Assembly: GCF_007860105.1 (NCBI RefSeq)
Contig: NZ_SJPU01000001.1
Span: 620,001 to 684,000 of the forward strand
DNA length: 64,000 nt
From: Allorhodopirellula heiligendammensis
GTDB taxonomy: Bacteria > Planctomycetota > Planctomycetia > Pirellulales > Pirellulaceae
Direction of reading: 5' to 3'
Part shown: in pieces, positions 56,473-64,000 of the stretch
Position numbering within the stretch: position 1 is the first letter of the stretch
How the letters are laid out: each line of letters begins with the position of its first letter
Position numbers and translations under genes: made by a program
Notes under the pieces: generated by a model
What the model saw: only the letters and a program-made list of their open reading frames with translations
Told to the model about the DNA's origin: nothing
The model's database searches: none

Positions 56473-57059
56473 GTCGTCGGCTCTTCGATTGGTTCGGCGC
56501 CGATTGTTTCGGTGACGCTGGTGGCTTGAACAGGCGCGGCCAAGTCAGCAGCGGGCTTGGCAGGTGCGTGGCCGTGCGGTGTATTCATTGCGACAATCAC
56601 AATTCCCACGACGGTCAACGCCATGCCCACCCAGAGCAGTGGGCTGACGGTGGTCTCGGCGTGGAGTCTGAGCATCGACACGATCGCGCTGACTGAAACC
56701 GCGCCACCAAAGACGATTGGCATGACGAGCAAGGCGTTGCCGCGACTGGTCATCATTGCGGTGGTCAAGCACAGGGCACCAAACGCACCGAGAATCCCCG
56801 CCAAAAATCCCCATTTCATCGTTGGAAAGTACTCGCCGGTGAAGCTGAACGAATCGCCTTTGACCGACATCATGGCGAGTCCGCCACAAATCGCAATCAC
56901 CAGATACGCAATGCCAATGAACACATAGGGCTTGAACGGTGACCATAGCGGCACACCGTCGACGCGCGGCGACTGGGCATTTCCGATTGTCGGACCGTAA
57001 CAACCCCAGAAAACTGCCGTAGCAAGTGCAAAGAGAATGGGTATTAACATTTTGTTCAT
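56469..57059 (-). CDS. EamA/DMT-like small membrane protein
   Basis: 196 residues from the ATG at 57059 (MNKMLIPILFALATAVFWG); a longer upstream frame to 57152 lacks support. Five transmembrane helices, including KWGFLAGILGAFGALCLTTA and LLWVGMALTVVGIVIVAMN, resemble one half of a drug/metabolite transporter (EamA) fold, which normally has ten. A proline- and alanine-rich hydrophilic tail follows. Could be a half-size transporter that dimerises. Overlaps the next gene by four bases. Confidence 0.7.
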   Translation of the reverse strand: MNKMLIPILFALATAVFWGCYGPTIGNAQSPRVDGVPLWSPFKPYVFIGIAYLVIAICGGLAMMSVKGDSFSFTGEYFPTMKWGFLAGILGAFGALCLTTAMMTSRGNALLVMPIVFGGAVSVSAIVSMLRLHAETTVSPLLWVGMALTVVGIVIVAMNTPHGHAPAKPAADLAAPVQATSVTETIGAEPIEEPTT

Positions 57060-57446
57060 GAATCCCTCAAGGGAGGCGGTTAGTGAGAGAGTAGCCAATC
57101 GCACATAGTCTGAGTGAATACCGGCCAGTTGGACAACGGTCGTTTGCCCCAAAGATCAGGATTTTGCCGAAATATTGATGGTCAAACAGGCTGTTGAGTG
57201 AGTTCCATTCGCGATCCGCACGCACCAATAGCAAGCCGACTCGCAAGCGAGGGTCGAGCTGGACGGCCTCGCTGACGGATCGGGTTCGTCTCTCAACAGG
57301 CAGCTATGCCGCCGTCGCTAGACGGTGGGGAATGCTACCGGATCATCAACCGTGCCACCCTCATCAGTGCGTCGCTGCGGGGGCACGGGGTTACGGGGTT
57401 ACGAGGGCACGGGGTTACGAGGGCACGGGGTTACGAGGGCACGGGG
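57060..57446. other. Intergenic, 387 bp, filled with repeats
   Basis: Between ychF's 3' end and the start of the EamA-like gene. Holds family B repeat copy 3 (57187-57304) and, next to ychF, a 16-base tandem array (57381-57452). No gene seen. Confidence 0.6.
57187..57304. repeat. ~115 bp palindromic repeat, family B copy 3
   Basis: Bounded by CAGGCTGTTGAG (57187-57198) and opposed CTCAACAGGCAG (57292-57303). Internal GCGAGGG (57247-57253) pairs with GCCTCGC; GAGCTGG and CGGGTTCGT are shared with copy 1. Confidence 0.65.
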
Positions 57447-57452
57447 TTACGG
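57381..57452 (+). repeat. 16-base tandem repeat overlapping the ychF stop codon
   Basis: Unit GGGCACGGGGTTACGA: full or near-full copies at 57381-57396, 57405-57420, 57421-57436 and 57437-57452, with a partial unit at 57397-57404. The last unit contains the TAA stop (minus strand) and the final Pro codon of ychF. Confidence 0.8.
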
Positions 57453-58538
57453 GCCGATTAAGAAGTGGCAGATGTCACCGTCTTGCATGATGTAAGCTTT
57501 GCCCTCGGCGCGAAGTTTCCCAGCCGCCCGGATCTCCTTCTCCGTTTTGTATTCCTCGAGGTCGGCGAGACTGTAGATTTCCGCACGGATGAACTTGTGC
57601 TCGAAATCGGTATGAATCACGCTCGCCGCTTGCGGGGCTGTTGATCCGATCCGGAATGGCCAGGCACGTACTTCCTTTTCACCGGCGGTGAAATAGCTCT
57701 GCAGCCCGAGGGTCCGGTACGTTTGTCGCGCGATCACATTGAGCGAAGGTTCCTCGAGCCCCACGTCGGCAAGCATTTCGGCTCGGTCTGCTTCGTCGAG
57801 TTCAGCGATTTCCGCCTCGAGTTTGGCACAGACGCAGGCCACGCTCGCCCCTGACTTTTTCGCGTGCTCGCGTACCTTCTGCACCAGTTCGTGTTCGCCG
57901 GCCAAGTCGTTCTCGTCGACGTTGGCGACGTAAAGAATTGGCTTCGCCGTCATCAGTCCGTAACTGCTGATCGCCGCCGCTTCGGCTTCGGGTAGCTCGA
58001 GCGCTCGCAATGGCTGCTCGCTCTCGAGATGCGCATTGCATTTCTGAATCGCCGAAACCCGCAGCTTGGCATCTTTGTCACCGCCACGGGCGCTCTTCTC
58101 CGCTCGGGGCAGAGCGTTTTCAAGCGTCTGCATGTCTGCCAGCACCAACTCGGTCTCGATGGTGTCGATGTCGGCGATTGGATCAACGTTTCCCGAGACG
58201 TGGATCACGTCGGGGTCTTCGAAACACCGCACGACCTGCATGATCGCATCGACTTGGCGGATGTGACTGAGAAACTTGTTACCCAGCCCTTCCCCATCGG
58301 AAGCACCTTTGACGATGCCCGCAATATCGACCAACTTCAGTGCAGCGGGGATAATTTTCTGCGGCACGATGTACTGCGTGATACGGCTCAAACGCGCATC
58401 AGGCACACTAACGATGCCCTCGTTGGGCTCGATCGTGCAAAACGGATAGTTGGCACTTTGAGCCGAGACGCTGCTGGTCAGGGCGTTAAACAAAGTGCTT
58501 TTGCCTACGTTCGGCAAGCCGACGATTCCGGCTTCCAT
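57447..58538 (-). CDS. ychF: Ribosome-binding ATPase YchF (Obg family)
   Basis: 363 residues. G1 [17 protein letters not shown] at the N-terminus, G3 [18 protein letters not shown], and the altered G4 [10 protein letters not shown] that explains ATP rather than GTP preference. A coiled-coil insert (about 125-200) and the C-terminal TGS domain ([20 protein letters not shown] ... [16 protein letters not shown] region) complete the family plan. Length matches the usual 363. YchF binds the 50S/70S ribosome and modulates translation in stress. The stop codon lies inside a 16-base tandem repeat. Confidence 0.96.
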   Translation of the reverse strand: MEAGIVGLPNVGKSTLFNALTSSVSAQSANYPFCTIEPNEGIVSVPDARLSRITQYIVPQKIIPAALKLVDIAGIVKGASDGEGLGNKFLSHIRQVDAIMQVVRCFEDPDVIHVSGNVDPIADIDTIETELVLADMQTLENALPRAEKSARGGDKDAKLRVSAIQKCNAHLESEQPLRALELPEAEAAAISSYGLMTAKPILYVANVDENDLAGEHELVQKVREHAKKSGASVACVCAKLEAEIAELDEADRAEMLADVGLEEPSLNVIARQTYRTLGLQSYFTAGEKEVRAWPFRIGSTAPQAASVIHTDFEHKFIRAEIYSLADLEEYKTEKEIRAAGKLRAEGKAYIMQDGDICHFLIGP

Positions 58539-58925
58539 CGAATACCTTTATTGGAGGGGACGGTGATCGAGAGCGGATTTCTCTCAACGGATACTGCCTT
58601 GAAAACACGAATTTCCAGTGGCGGGTCTAGTTATTGCCGCTCCGCGTCGATTCGTCGACCCAGGCAACAATCCAGCATACGGGGGCGGTCCCGGCCAACC
58701 ACGAGCGCCAGCGACCTACATAAGGGCGGATTTCTGCCAGTGTCGGTCGGTGGCGGGGATTGCCGTTACGGGGTTGCCACGAGGCAGGCGGCGGTGGCCA
58801 ACTGAGCCTCCACAGGGGCATCCCATCGAGGGGCTGGCCTCTGGGCGTGACGACTCAGATGCTATGCTGACGCTCAAACCACAGAAATGTCACCGCACAC
58901 GCAGCTTGTTAGTGAGGACCACCAC
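58539..58925. other. Intergenic, 387 bp between divergent genes
   Basis: Between ychF (minus) and the SDR gene (plus). Overlapping open frames on both strands are not codon-like. No repeat or hairpin of note recognised; presumably both promoters. Confidence 0.35.
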
Positions 58926-59720
58926 ATGGATCTTGGTATTTCGAACAAAATGGCATTGGTAACCGGTTCGTCCGCTGGCATCGGCCTCGCTACGGCGACT
59001 CGACTGGCCGCAGAAGGCGCCCAGGTCTGGCTCAATGGCCGCTCCGAAGGCCGACTACACGAGGCTGCTGAGACAATTCGATCGGCAATGCCCGCAGCAA
59101 GAGTCAATGTTGCCGTGGCGGATTTAGGTACCGCACAGGGCTGTGCGTCGCTGTGTGAGCAGATCCCAGCGATTGATATTCTCGTCAACAATGTGGGTAT
59201 TTTCGAACCGAAGCCGTTTGCAGACATTCCCGATGAAGACTGGTCCCGTATGTTCGATGTTAACGTGATGAGCGGGGTTCGACTGACTCGGCATTACCTG
59301 CCATCCATGCTGAAATCAGATTGGGGCAGGGTGATCTTCGTGTCGAGTGAATCTGCAGTCCAAATCCCTCAGGAGATGATTCATTACGGGATGACCAAAA
59401 CTGCTCAGCTGGCCATTGCACGCGGGGTCGCAGAAACGACCACCAAAACTGGGGTGACGGTAAATAGTGTTCTGGTTGGGCCGACCAAGTCCGAGGGGGT
59501 AGGAACGTTCGTGGAGCAGATGGCCCATGAGCAAGGGATCACGTTTGAGCAGATGGAGCAAGAATTCTTTTCCAACGTCCGGCCAACCTCGCTGATGCAG
59601 CGATTTATTAATGTTGACGAGGTATCTGCGATGATTTGCTACCTGTGTTCTGGTCTCGCGTCGGCCACCAACGGGGCGGCGCTGCGCGTCGATGGTGGCG
59701 TGGTCAGGTCGATCCTCTAA
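58926..59720 (+). CDS. Short-chain dehydrogenase/reductase
   Basis: 264 residues from ATG 58926 (MDLGISNKMALVTGSSAG). Classic SDR: TGSSAGIG cofactor loop, NNVG motif (ILVNNVGIFEP), catalytic Ser in VSSESA and YGMTK (Y-x-x-x-K). The substrate loop (about 190-225) is longer than average, with EGVGTFVEQMAHEQGITFEQ. The C-terminal VDGGVVRSIL is typical. NADP preference is suggested by the arginine in NGRSEGRL. Substrate unknown. Confidence 0.92.
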   Translation: MDLGISNKMALVTGSSAGIGLATATRLAAEGAQVWLNGRSEGRLHEAAETIRSAMPAARVNVAVADLGTAQGCASLCEQIPAIDILVNNVGIFEPKPFADIPDEDWSRMFDVNVMSGVRLTRHYLPSMLKSDWGRVIFVSSESAVQIPQEMIHYGMTKTAQLAIARGVAETTTKTGVTVNSVLVGPTKSEGVGTFVEQMAHEQGITFEQMEQEFFSNVRPTSLMQRFINVDEVSAMICYLCSGLASATNGAALRVDGGVVRSIL

Positions 59721-59834
59721 TAGCGAGTTTTTGCCTTGTTTTTGCAGCTGAAATCTCTCTGTGTCTCAAAAGTGTGACTTGATATCATTTGTCGGTAGGC
59801 GACACCAACCTCATTTACATGGACGGACCGAAAG

Positions 59835-60173
59835 ATGAAAACGCGAATTGGACTTGCGCTATTGCTGACTGCGGCGCTCGCTGCCTTCTGCCTACTTACG
59901 CCGCGCGTCTCCGCTGGTGGTGCAGCGGCGGACCGCGAAAGAATCCATCCTCGAACGTACCGGGTGGCTGATCTGGCAGTCTGGTCAAAGGATGGGCAGT
60001 TCCAACCCAAGATGATGATGTCCTTCATTCAGGCTTCCGTCGAGCCCAAGGGTTGGGAAGCGAAAGGCGGACAATCAACCATGGCGCCGTACGTCCAAAA
60101 TGCCTCTCTCGTGATTGCCACTACCGCTGAAACCCACGATAAAATCGCGAAGTTTCTGGAACAATATCGCTAG
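59835..60173 (+). CDS. Short secreted protein with a planctomycete YRVADL-type domain
   Basis: 112 residues with a signal peptide (MKTRIGLALLLTAALAAFCL, cut near VSAGG). The mature part has RTYRVADLAVW, a central VEPKGWEAKGG and a terminal ETHDKIAKFLEQYR. The same pattern (a YxVADL strand, a tryptophan after VEP, and a final HExIxxLLEQ helix) occurs as repeated units in large planctomycete secreted proteins and resembles a secretin/TonB short N-terminal fold. Here it is a single stand-alone unit. Function unknown. Confidence 0.65.
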   Translation: MKTRIGLALLLTAALAAFCLLTPRVSAGGAAADRERIHPRTYRVADLAVWSKDGQFQPKMMMSFIQASVEPKGWEAKGGQSTMAPYVQNASLVIATTAETHDKIAKFLEQYR

Positions 60174-60337
60174 CGGTCAATCGAGACGTAACGCTAGTTG
60201 TCAACGGCTGCTGTTGCGTTTTGAATTGTTTGAGCCGGGATGCATCAGCGTATGTGTCGCTGGCAAATGCATGACGGCGGAGCACTGGCCACCTCGGCTT
60301 GGAATCCGAGGTGACCAAAGGTACCAACTTGCTCGAT

Positions 60338-60499
60338 CTATTTTTCTCCGGCCAGTGGCACTTCTTCTGGGGCCGGGTTCTCCGACACCCACTGGGAGAG
60401 TTCGTCTGATTCAACAGCCGGTTTTGCCTCGCCGCTCCCGCAGCCGACGGAGCAGACCATGGCTAAGAGAAGGAGCAATGCTGTAAAAATAGGTTTCAT
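60338..60499 (-). CDS. Small lipoprotein
   Basis: 53 residues from the ATG at 60499. Signal sequence MKPIFTALLLLLAMVCSVGC with a lipobox-like SVGC, followed by a short acidic, proline-rich mature part (SDELSQWVSENPAPEEVPLA). It lies 124 bases downstream of a DUF1559 gene, on the same strand; such small lipoproteins often follow DUF1559 genes in planctomycetes. A longer frame upstream would overlap that gene and is rejected. Confidence 0.65.
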   Translation of the reverse strand: MKPIFTALLLLLAMVCSVGCGSGEAKPAVESDELSQWVSENPAPEEVPLAGEK

Positions 60500-60623
60500 T
60501 GTATTCGTTAGAGTGAGAGGGTAACGGGCAGGCTGGCGCGAAGTGGATTCCCGCGTCCAGTCAACGAGAGACGCGGCCGAGTGTAGGAACCAAAGTCCCA
60601 CACCGACCGCAGTCAGAACTGAA

Positions 60624-61817
60624 TCAATCCAGGGTAGCATCGGTTTCGCGACCGGCGCGGGTTCCCAGGGCTCCCCACAAACCGAAGGGACTGCTCGAGC
60701 CAGGTGCCAAGCCGCCAGCGTGTCCCCCGACGTGAGCGCTATTGCGATTACCAGTGTCGATCGAATCGGTGACAAAACGCACTGCCCCATCACCCATCAA
60801 GACGTGCACGCCGCCCTGGTGCCGGCTACTGGCCGACAGCAACCCGTTGTTGAAGTTGTTGGTTTCCATGCACATCAGGCCATTGGGTGGCAAGATCGTG
60901 TTGAAAGCGCCCCACATCGATCGGCTCATCGCCCATTTCAGACCACGCCGCTGCTCGGCTTCGGTGCCACCACCTTGCAGCAGCGAGAACGTCGCAGTTG
61001 GCGACCAGAACTGAGGTCGGAGCGGGTCAACGTAAGTGTCACAGGTGGTGTTGCCGCCGGCGACTCGCACATTTCCTGTGGTCGACAACGCACCCCGGGT
61101 GCGGATGTCGTTGTCACCTAGGTCAGAGGCGACTTCGCCTGCGCAGATGGTGTTCGAGAGCCCGTCCAAAACATCACGGAACCGAGCACTTTCTCGCGGC
61201 ACGAAGAACCCGCGGCACGAGGCTTGGCGATCAATCGCAGCGGCAGTGTTTTCAACGCCATTGTCACCTTTGCTGCCGTTGATTCGGTTTGCGGAATCAC
61301 CCAAGCTTGCGACGTAGTTGGAGCGTCCTTGTCCAGGCAGTCCCGTGCCAGGATCGCTCGGGCAACGAAAGCCGGGAACCTCGGTCAGCCAAGGGTCGTA
61401 GCGCTGAGCCGAATGGTTGGCCAACCAGCGGCGAGGACCAGGGCCCATGGGCGCAAAGATGTTCCCGGTGATCGGGTCCTTCAGCGGATTGCTAATCTGC
61501 TGCCAGAGTGCTTGCTGTTCAATAAACGGAGTCATTCCTACCAGGAAACTGACCTCCAGGCGACTGTTGCCGGGTGCCACGTCCGGGTTTCCACCTGTGT
61601 TGGGAGTGCCGGTTCCTTGAATTGGAATTTGGTTGTACGCCGCATGATAGTTATGGACGGCGAGGCCGATTTGTTTGAAGTTGTTACTGCAACTCATTCG
61701 CCGCGCAGCTTCGCGGGCTGCCTGAACGGCCGGCAGCAGTAGACCAACGAGCACGCCAATGATGGCAATCACCACCAGCAGCTCTACGAGGGTAAATCCA
61801 AGTCGTACACGTTTCAT
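60624..61817 (-). CDS. DUF1559 protein with type IV prepilin-like N-terminus
   Basis: 397 residues, paralogue of the gene at 30077. Starts [20 protein letters not shown] with the prepilin cleavage/methylation motif, then [23 protein letters not shown]1559 core: [48 protein letters not shown] and [17 protein letters not shown]. The final part [13 protein letters not shown] is shared with the first copy ([13 protein letters not shown]). A small lipoprotein gene follows. Function presumably structural or surface-related; not established. Confidence 0.93.
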   Translation of the reverse strand: MKRVRLGFTLVELLVVIAIIGVLVGLLLPAVQAAREAARRMSCSNNFKQIGLAVHNYHAAYNQIPIQGTGTPNTGGNPDVAPGNSRLEVSFLVGMTPFIEQQALWQQISNPLKDPITGNIFAPMGPGPRRWLANHSAQRYDPWLTEVPGFRCPSDPGTGLPGQGRSNYVASLGDSANRINGSKGDNGVENTAAAIDRQASCRGFFVPRESARFRDVLDGLSNTICAGEVASDLGDNDIRTRGALSTTGNVRVAGGNTTCDTYVDPLRPQFWSPTATFSLLQGGGTEAEQRRGLKWAMSRSMWGAFNTILPPNGLMCMETNNFNNGLLSASSRHQGGVHVLMGDGAVRFVTDSIDTGNRNSAHVGGHAGGLAPGSSSPFGLWGALGTRAGRETDATLD

Positions 61818-62574
61818 TCAAATACTCCAGAAAAACAATAAGGATGTCAGAACTGAAAGCCAGGTGGCGGGGACACAATTCAATGGACGCCATCACGGGG
61901 CGGATCTCAGCCACGCGAGACGTCCTTCGTGAGGGTGCTTGTGGCACCTCTGCACCCAGGGGCTGGAACTGACGAACCATTTCAATGGAAGCGTCTAGGT
62001 CCTTAATCCCGTTCTGTGCCCCTAAATTACTCGCTAACGGCGGTTTCGGAAACATCGCTTTACCCCTTGTTTTGCGACTATTTGAGTCTGCGACGGAGTG
62101 GGTTGGCTGCGATCGTTCGTGATTTTGGTTGTACGTCTCTGACTGTCGGGTGTGCGACGTTCGGCGTTTCGTTGCGATAGGCATCGGTGCAACCACGAAA
62201 GACACGGACGACACGAACGGAACCACCACTAGCTTTTCGTGTGGTCCGAGTCTTTCGTGGTTCCAAGTTCGCGTTGGTTGCACGCTCCGCTCGCACAGCT
62301 CTTGGACTGGACCGTCCTGGGCTACCCCGAATGACGCACAACATGGAATTGCCACCAAGCCGCGGCTTCGGAAGAGGAAAGTCTCTTCGTAGTAAAAATC
62401 AATCGCTTCGAACGCTTCGTTCGCTCCGGTGCACACGCTGGAACCATGCCGACGCCCTTCAGCGGAGTGTGCGTTGCCCGGGCGCCTCTGGTGCTCCTGG
62501 CATTTCACCCACTACTCGGGAAGTGCATGCTCGCTGTGGCAGGCTGGGATGATTGGCGGGGCGCACGCACGCCT
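61818..62574. other. Intergenic, 757 bp upstream of a DUF1559 gene
   Basis: The largest gene-free stretch. Holds a long hairpin-forming repeat (62191-62262). A 274-codon minus-strand frame (61684-62508) overlaps the DUF1559 start and looks spurious. The bases nearest 61818 presumably include the leader of the DUF1559 gene. Confidence 0.45.
62191..62262. repeat. Long imperfect inverted repeat (27-base arms)
   Basis: Arms 62191-62217 and 62236-62262 pair at 25 of 27 positions around an 18-base loop; the outer 12 bases (AACCACGAAAGA / TCTTTCGTGGTT) are perfect. A further outer pair, GTGCAACC (62187-62194) and GGTTGCAC (62276-62283), overlaps it. No T-tract follows, so it is not a standard terminator. 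Confidence 0.8.
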
Positions 62575-63555
62575 TCAAGGGAAGAATTGCCTGCGAAAAA
62601 AACGACTGACCTGAGCTTGAGTCTTCGGATGCATCAGCGTCACGATGTGGCCTTGTTGCGGTATCTCCGTCAAGGTCACCGAGACCCCCGCCTGGGCAGA
62701 CAATTCGGCAAATCGTCGACTGTTCGCAATGGGCACGAGCATGTCGGTCTCGCCATGAATTAATTGGATTGGTGGGTCGTTTGCTGAAATATGAGCGATC
62801 GGCGAGGCGGCGGTGTAGAGCTCGGGAAATTGACGGCGGGAGCCATGAAGGAAATAGGACAAGGCGTCGTTGTCGAGGGGGAGACTCTGGAAGTCGCAAG
62901 GCGGGCCGCCAGCGCAGACTGCGGAGATTCGCGGTAGGCGAGCCCAACGTGAATCTGCAAGAGGCCAATTGCTCGCAATGGCTTGGACCTCGCGTGATTC
63001 ATCCGCAAGCACACCGACCAACGCAGAGAGATGGCCACCTGCGGAGTATCCGAAGAGACCCAGGCGGTTGCGATCGATGCTCAGCTGCTCGGCGTGATCC
63101 CCGAGATACACCAAGGCATCCCGAACATCATCGACTTGAGCAGGAAACTTGGCATCGGGCGCCAATCGGTAGTTGATATTCAAGACGCAGATCCCTAATT
63201 CAGCGAGCTGCTGGGCATAGCCACTGATGGTCCACTTGCTGCCCGTTAGCCAGGCGCCGCCGTGCACGACGACGACGGCTGGACGTAGTCTACCGGTGAC
63301 TTGGACGGTGGGTTGGGTCGGTGGCACTACCGTGCTGCTACTCGGGCGATCCGTCTTCGCGATGGAATCGCCCGGCAGGACCGGGATGTAGAGATCCGCC
63401 AGCCCGGCGTTGCCGGTTTGGAGATCAGGTGATCCGCTAAATCGAATGTTCGAGAACGTATCGACTTTAATCGACGCAGGTGGCTCGGCCCGCATCGGGG
63501 CCGACACCAATAACGTCGAGGCTACGGCAGCGAGCAAGCGTAGAGAAGGGATCAC
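62575..63555 (-). CDS. Secreted alpha/beta hydrolase (BD-FAE/esterase-like)
   Basis: 326 residues with a signal peptide (MIPSLRLLAAVASTLLVSAP, cut near MRAEP). The hormone-sensitive-lipase-like plan is clear: VVVVHGGAWLTGSKW (oxyanion HGG), NINYRLAPDAKFPAQVDDV, nucleophile in LFGYSAGGHLSALVG, an acid in HGETDMLVPI and His in QGHIVTLMHP. Probably an acyl or carbohydrate esterase acting outside the membrane. It follows the Prc-like protease gene by 14 bases, so they may be co-transcribed. Confidence 0.88.
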   Translation of the reverse strand: MIPSLRLLAAVASTLLVSAPMRAEPPASIKVDTFSNIRFSGSPDLQTGNAGLADLYIPVLPGDSIAKTDRPSSSTVVPPTQPTVQVTGRLRPAVVVVHGGAWLTGSKWTISGYAQQLAELGICVLNINYRLAPDAKFPAQVDDVRDALVYLGDHAEQLSIDRNRLGLFGYSAGGHLSALVGVLADESREVQAIASNWPLADSRWARLPRISAVCAGGPPCDFQSLPLDNDALSYFLHGSRRQFPELYTAASPIAHISANDPPIQLIHGETDMLVPIANSRRFAELSAQAGVSVTLTEIPQQGHIVTLMHPKTQAQVSRFFRRQFFP

Positions 63556-63569
63556 GGGAACGATCCGGT

Positions 63570-64000
63570 TCAGTTCGCCCGCGCCAGATTCTGGGCACGC
63601 AGACCCTCAATGTACTGCTGCGTGATGTTAAGCACTTCTTGATTGTAAAAGGTGTCATGGAACACCTCTTCGCTGCCAATCTGCGCTTCAATCTCTTTCT
63701 CTTGCTCGTCTTTTTGCGCTTTCATTTCAGCGCGACGCTGCATGAATTTGTCCTCGTTGAGTGAAATTGTCTTGAGATCTTTTTGCTCAACGTAGAGTCC
63801 AATCCGTCGCATCAGCTCGATGAACTCCTCATCTTGGGCGATCCGCTGCTGGGAGCTGGCTCGCAAGGAATTGATCAGGTCTGCAGGCGCCATCCGATAC
63901 AGATCGTGTTTCGCGGGGTTGATCCGATCATGGGCCAGAGCGTAGTCCAGATCACCTTCGGCGACGGGCATCTTGCTAATCACGCTCGGCAGCACAATAT
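63570..64000 (-). CDS. prc: C-terminal end of a Prc/Tsp-type S41 protease (partial)
   Basis: About 142 C-terminal residues; the rest lies beyond the window edge. The segment has DLDYALAHDRINPAKHDLY, QRIAQDEEFIELMRRI, and KDLKTISLNEDKFMQRRAEM, which align with the DUF3340 tail of E. coli tail-specific protease (ALPWDSI, RIAKDPEF, KDKRNIVSLN). The tail ends in QQYIEGLRAQNLARAN. Prc-type proteases process and degrade periplasmic proteins from their C-termini. The protease and PDZ domains are off the window, so activity cannot be judged. Confidence 0.8.
   Translation of the reverse strand, partial: IVLPSVISKMPVAEGDLDYALAHDRINPAKHDLYRMAPADLINSLRASSQQRIAQDEEFIELMRRIGLYVEQKDLKTISLNEDKFMQRRAEMKAQKDEQEKEIEAQIGSEEVFHDTFYNQEVLNITQQYIEGLRAQNLARAN

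Noticed and set aside
57381-57452. Possible CRISPR-like array
   Set aside because: Units are directly adjacent with no spacers, and no cas genes are present; it is a simple tandem repeat.
61684-62508. 274-codon minus-strand open frame
   Set aside because: Overlaps the start of a well-supported DUF1559 gene in another frame and runs through a hairpin repeat; sequence is low quality as protein.
1-64000. tRNA, rRNA, prophage or insertion sequence
   Set aside because: No clover-leaf, rRNA-like or transposase/integrase sequence was recognised by eye; a dedicated search could still find a tRNA.

Overview
This window reads as chromosome from a planctomycete of the Pirellulaceae (Rhodopirellula-like). 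The reasons are: two DUF1559 proteins with a type IV prepilin-like N-terminus, a DUF1080 secreted protein, the DUF4350 / DUF4129 / SpoIIM-like membrane cluster, many short-spaced or 1-4 base overlapping genes, moderately high GC, and several families of small palindromic intergenic repeats. The genus is an inference. I see no rRNA, tRNA, CRISPR array, transposase, phage or integrase gene.

Layout. 0-3.7 kb: a TatA/TatB-like pair, ispF, a ROK sugar kinase with a degenerate zinc motif, a RidA-like protein and a DUF1080 protein. 3.7-10.7 kb: a tightly packed run of SpoIIM-like, DUF4129-type and DUF4350-type membrane proteins, an RlmM-like 2'-O-methyltransferase and a sensor histidine kinase. 10.7-16 kb (minus): aroK, a large membrane-anchored protein of unknown function, gltX and a secreted beta-propeller protein. 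16-19.7 kb: a four-gene unit of a family-2 glycosyltransferase, two membrane proteins and a tyrosine-kinase-like P-loop ATPase whose Walker A lysine is arginine. 20-31 kb: rnr, a response regulator/PP2C phosphatase, ftsH, dxr, an enlarged RseP-type site-2 protease and a DUF1559 protein. 31-37 kb: asnB, an aldehyde dehydrogenase, small proteins and a broken release-factor-like (baeRF) gene. 37-46.4 kb: a respiratory block comprising a PQQ-type sugar dehydrogenase fused to c-haem domains, a YqaE/Pmp3 peptide, DedA, cytochrome oxidase subunit II with a cytochrome c domain, a fused subunit I-III, CtaG and a tri-haem cytochrome. 47-52.7 kb: MoxR, DUF58, transglutaminase/DUF4129, then cmk. 52.8-58.5 kb (minus): two alpha/beta hydrolases, flotillin-like FloA, two small planctomycete proteins and ychF. 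58.9-64 kb: an SDR oxidoreductase, a short secreted protein, a small lipoprotein, a second DUF1559 protein, an esterase and the C-terminal end of a Prc-type protease.

How the genes fit together. Two MEP-pathway steps (IspC and IspF) are present but unlinked. Envelope proteolysis is well represented (FtsH, RseP-like, Prc-like). The MoxR-DUF58-transglutaminase module (47-52 kb) and the SpoIIM-DUF4129-DUF4350 module (3.7-8.1 kb) look like two halves of one membrane system held at separate loci. The 37-46 kb block could carry electrons from a periplasmic sugar dehydrogenase through c-type haems to a caa3-type oxidase. I do not see a clear-cut new defence or mobile system. The best leads are the degenerate-kinase glycosyltransferase operon, the split MoxR system, a ~110 bp palindromic repeat family present in three full copies, and the internally deleted baeRF gene.
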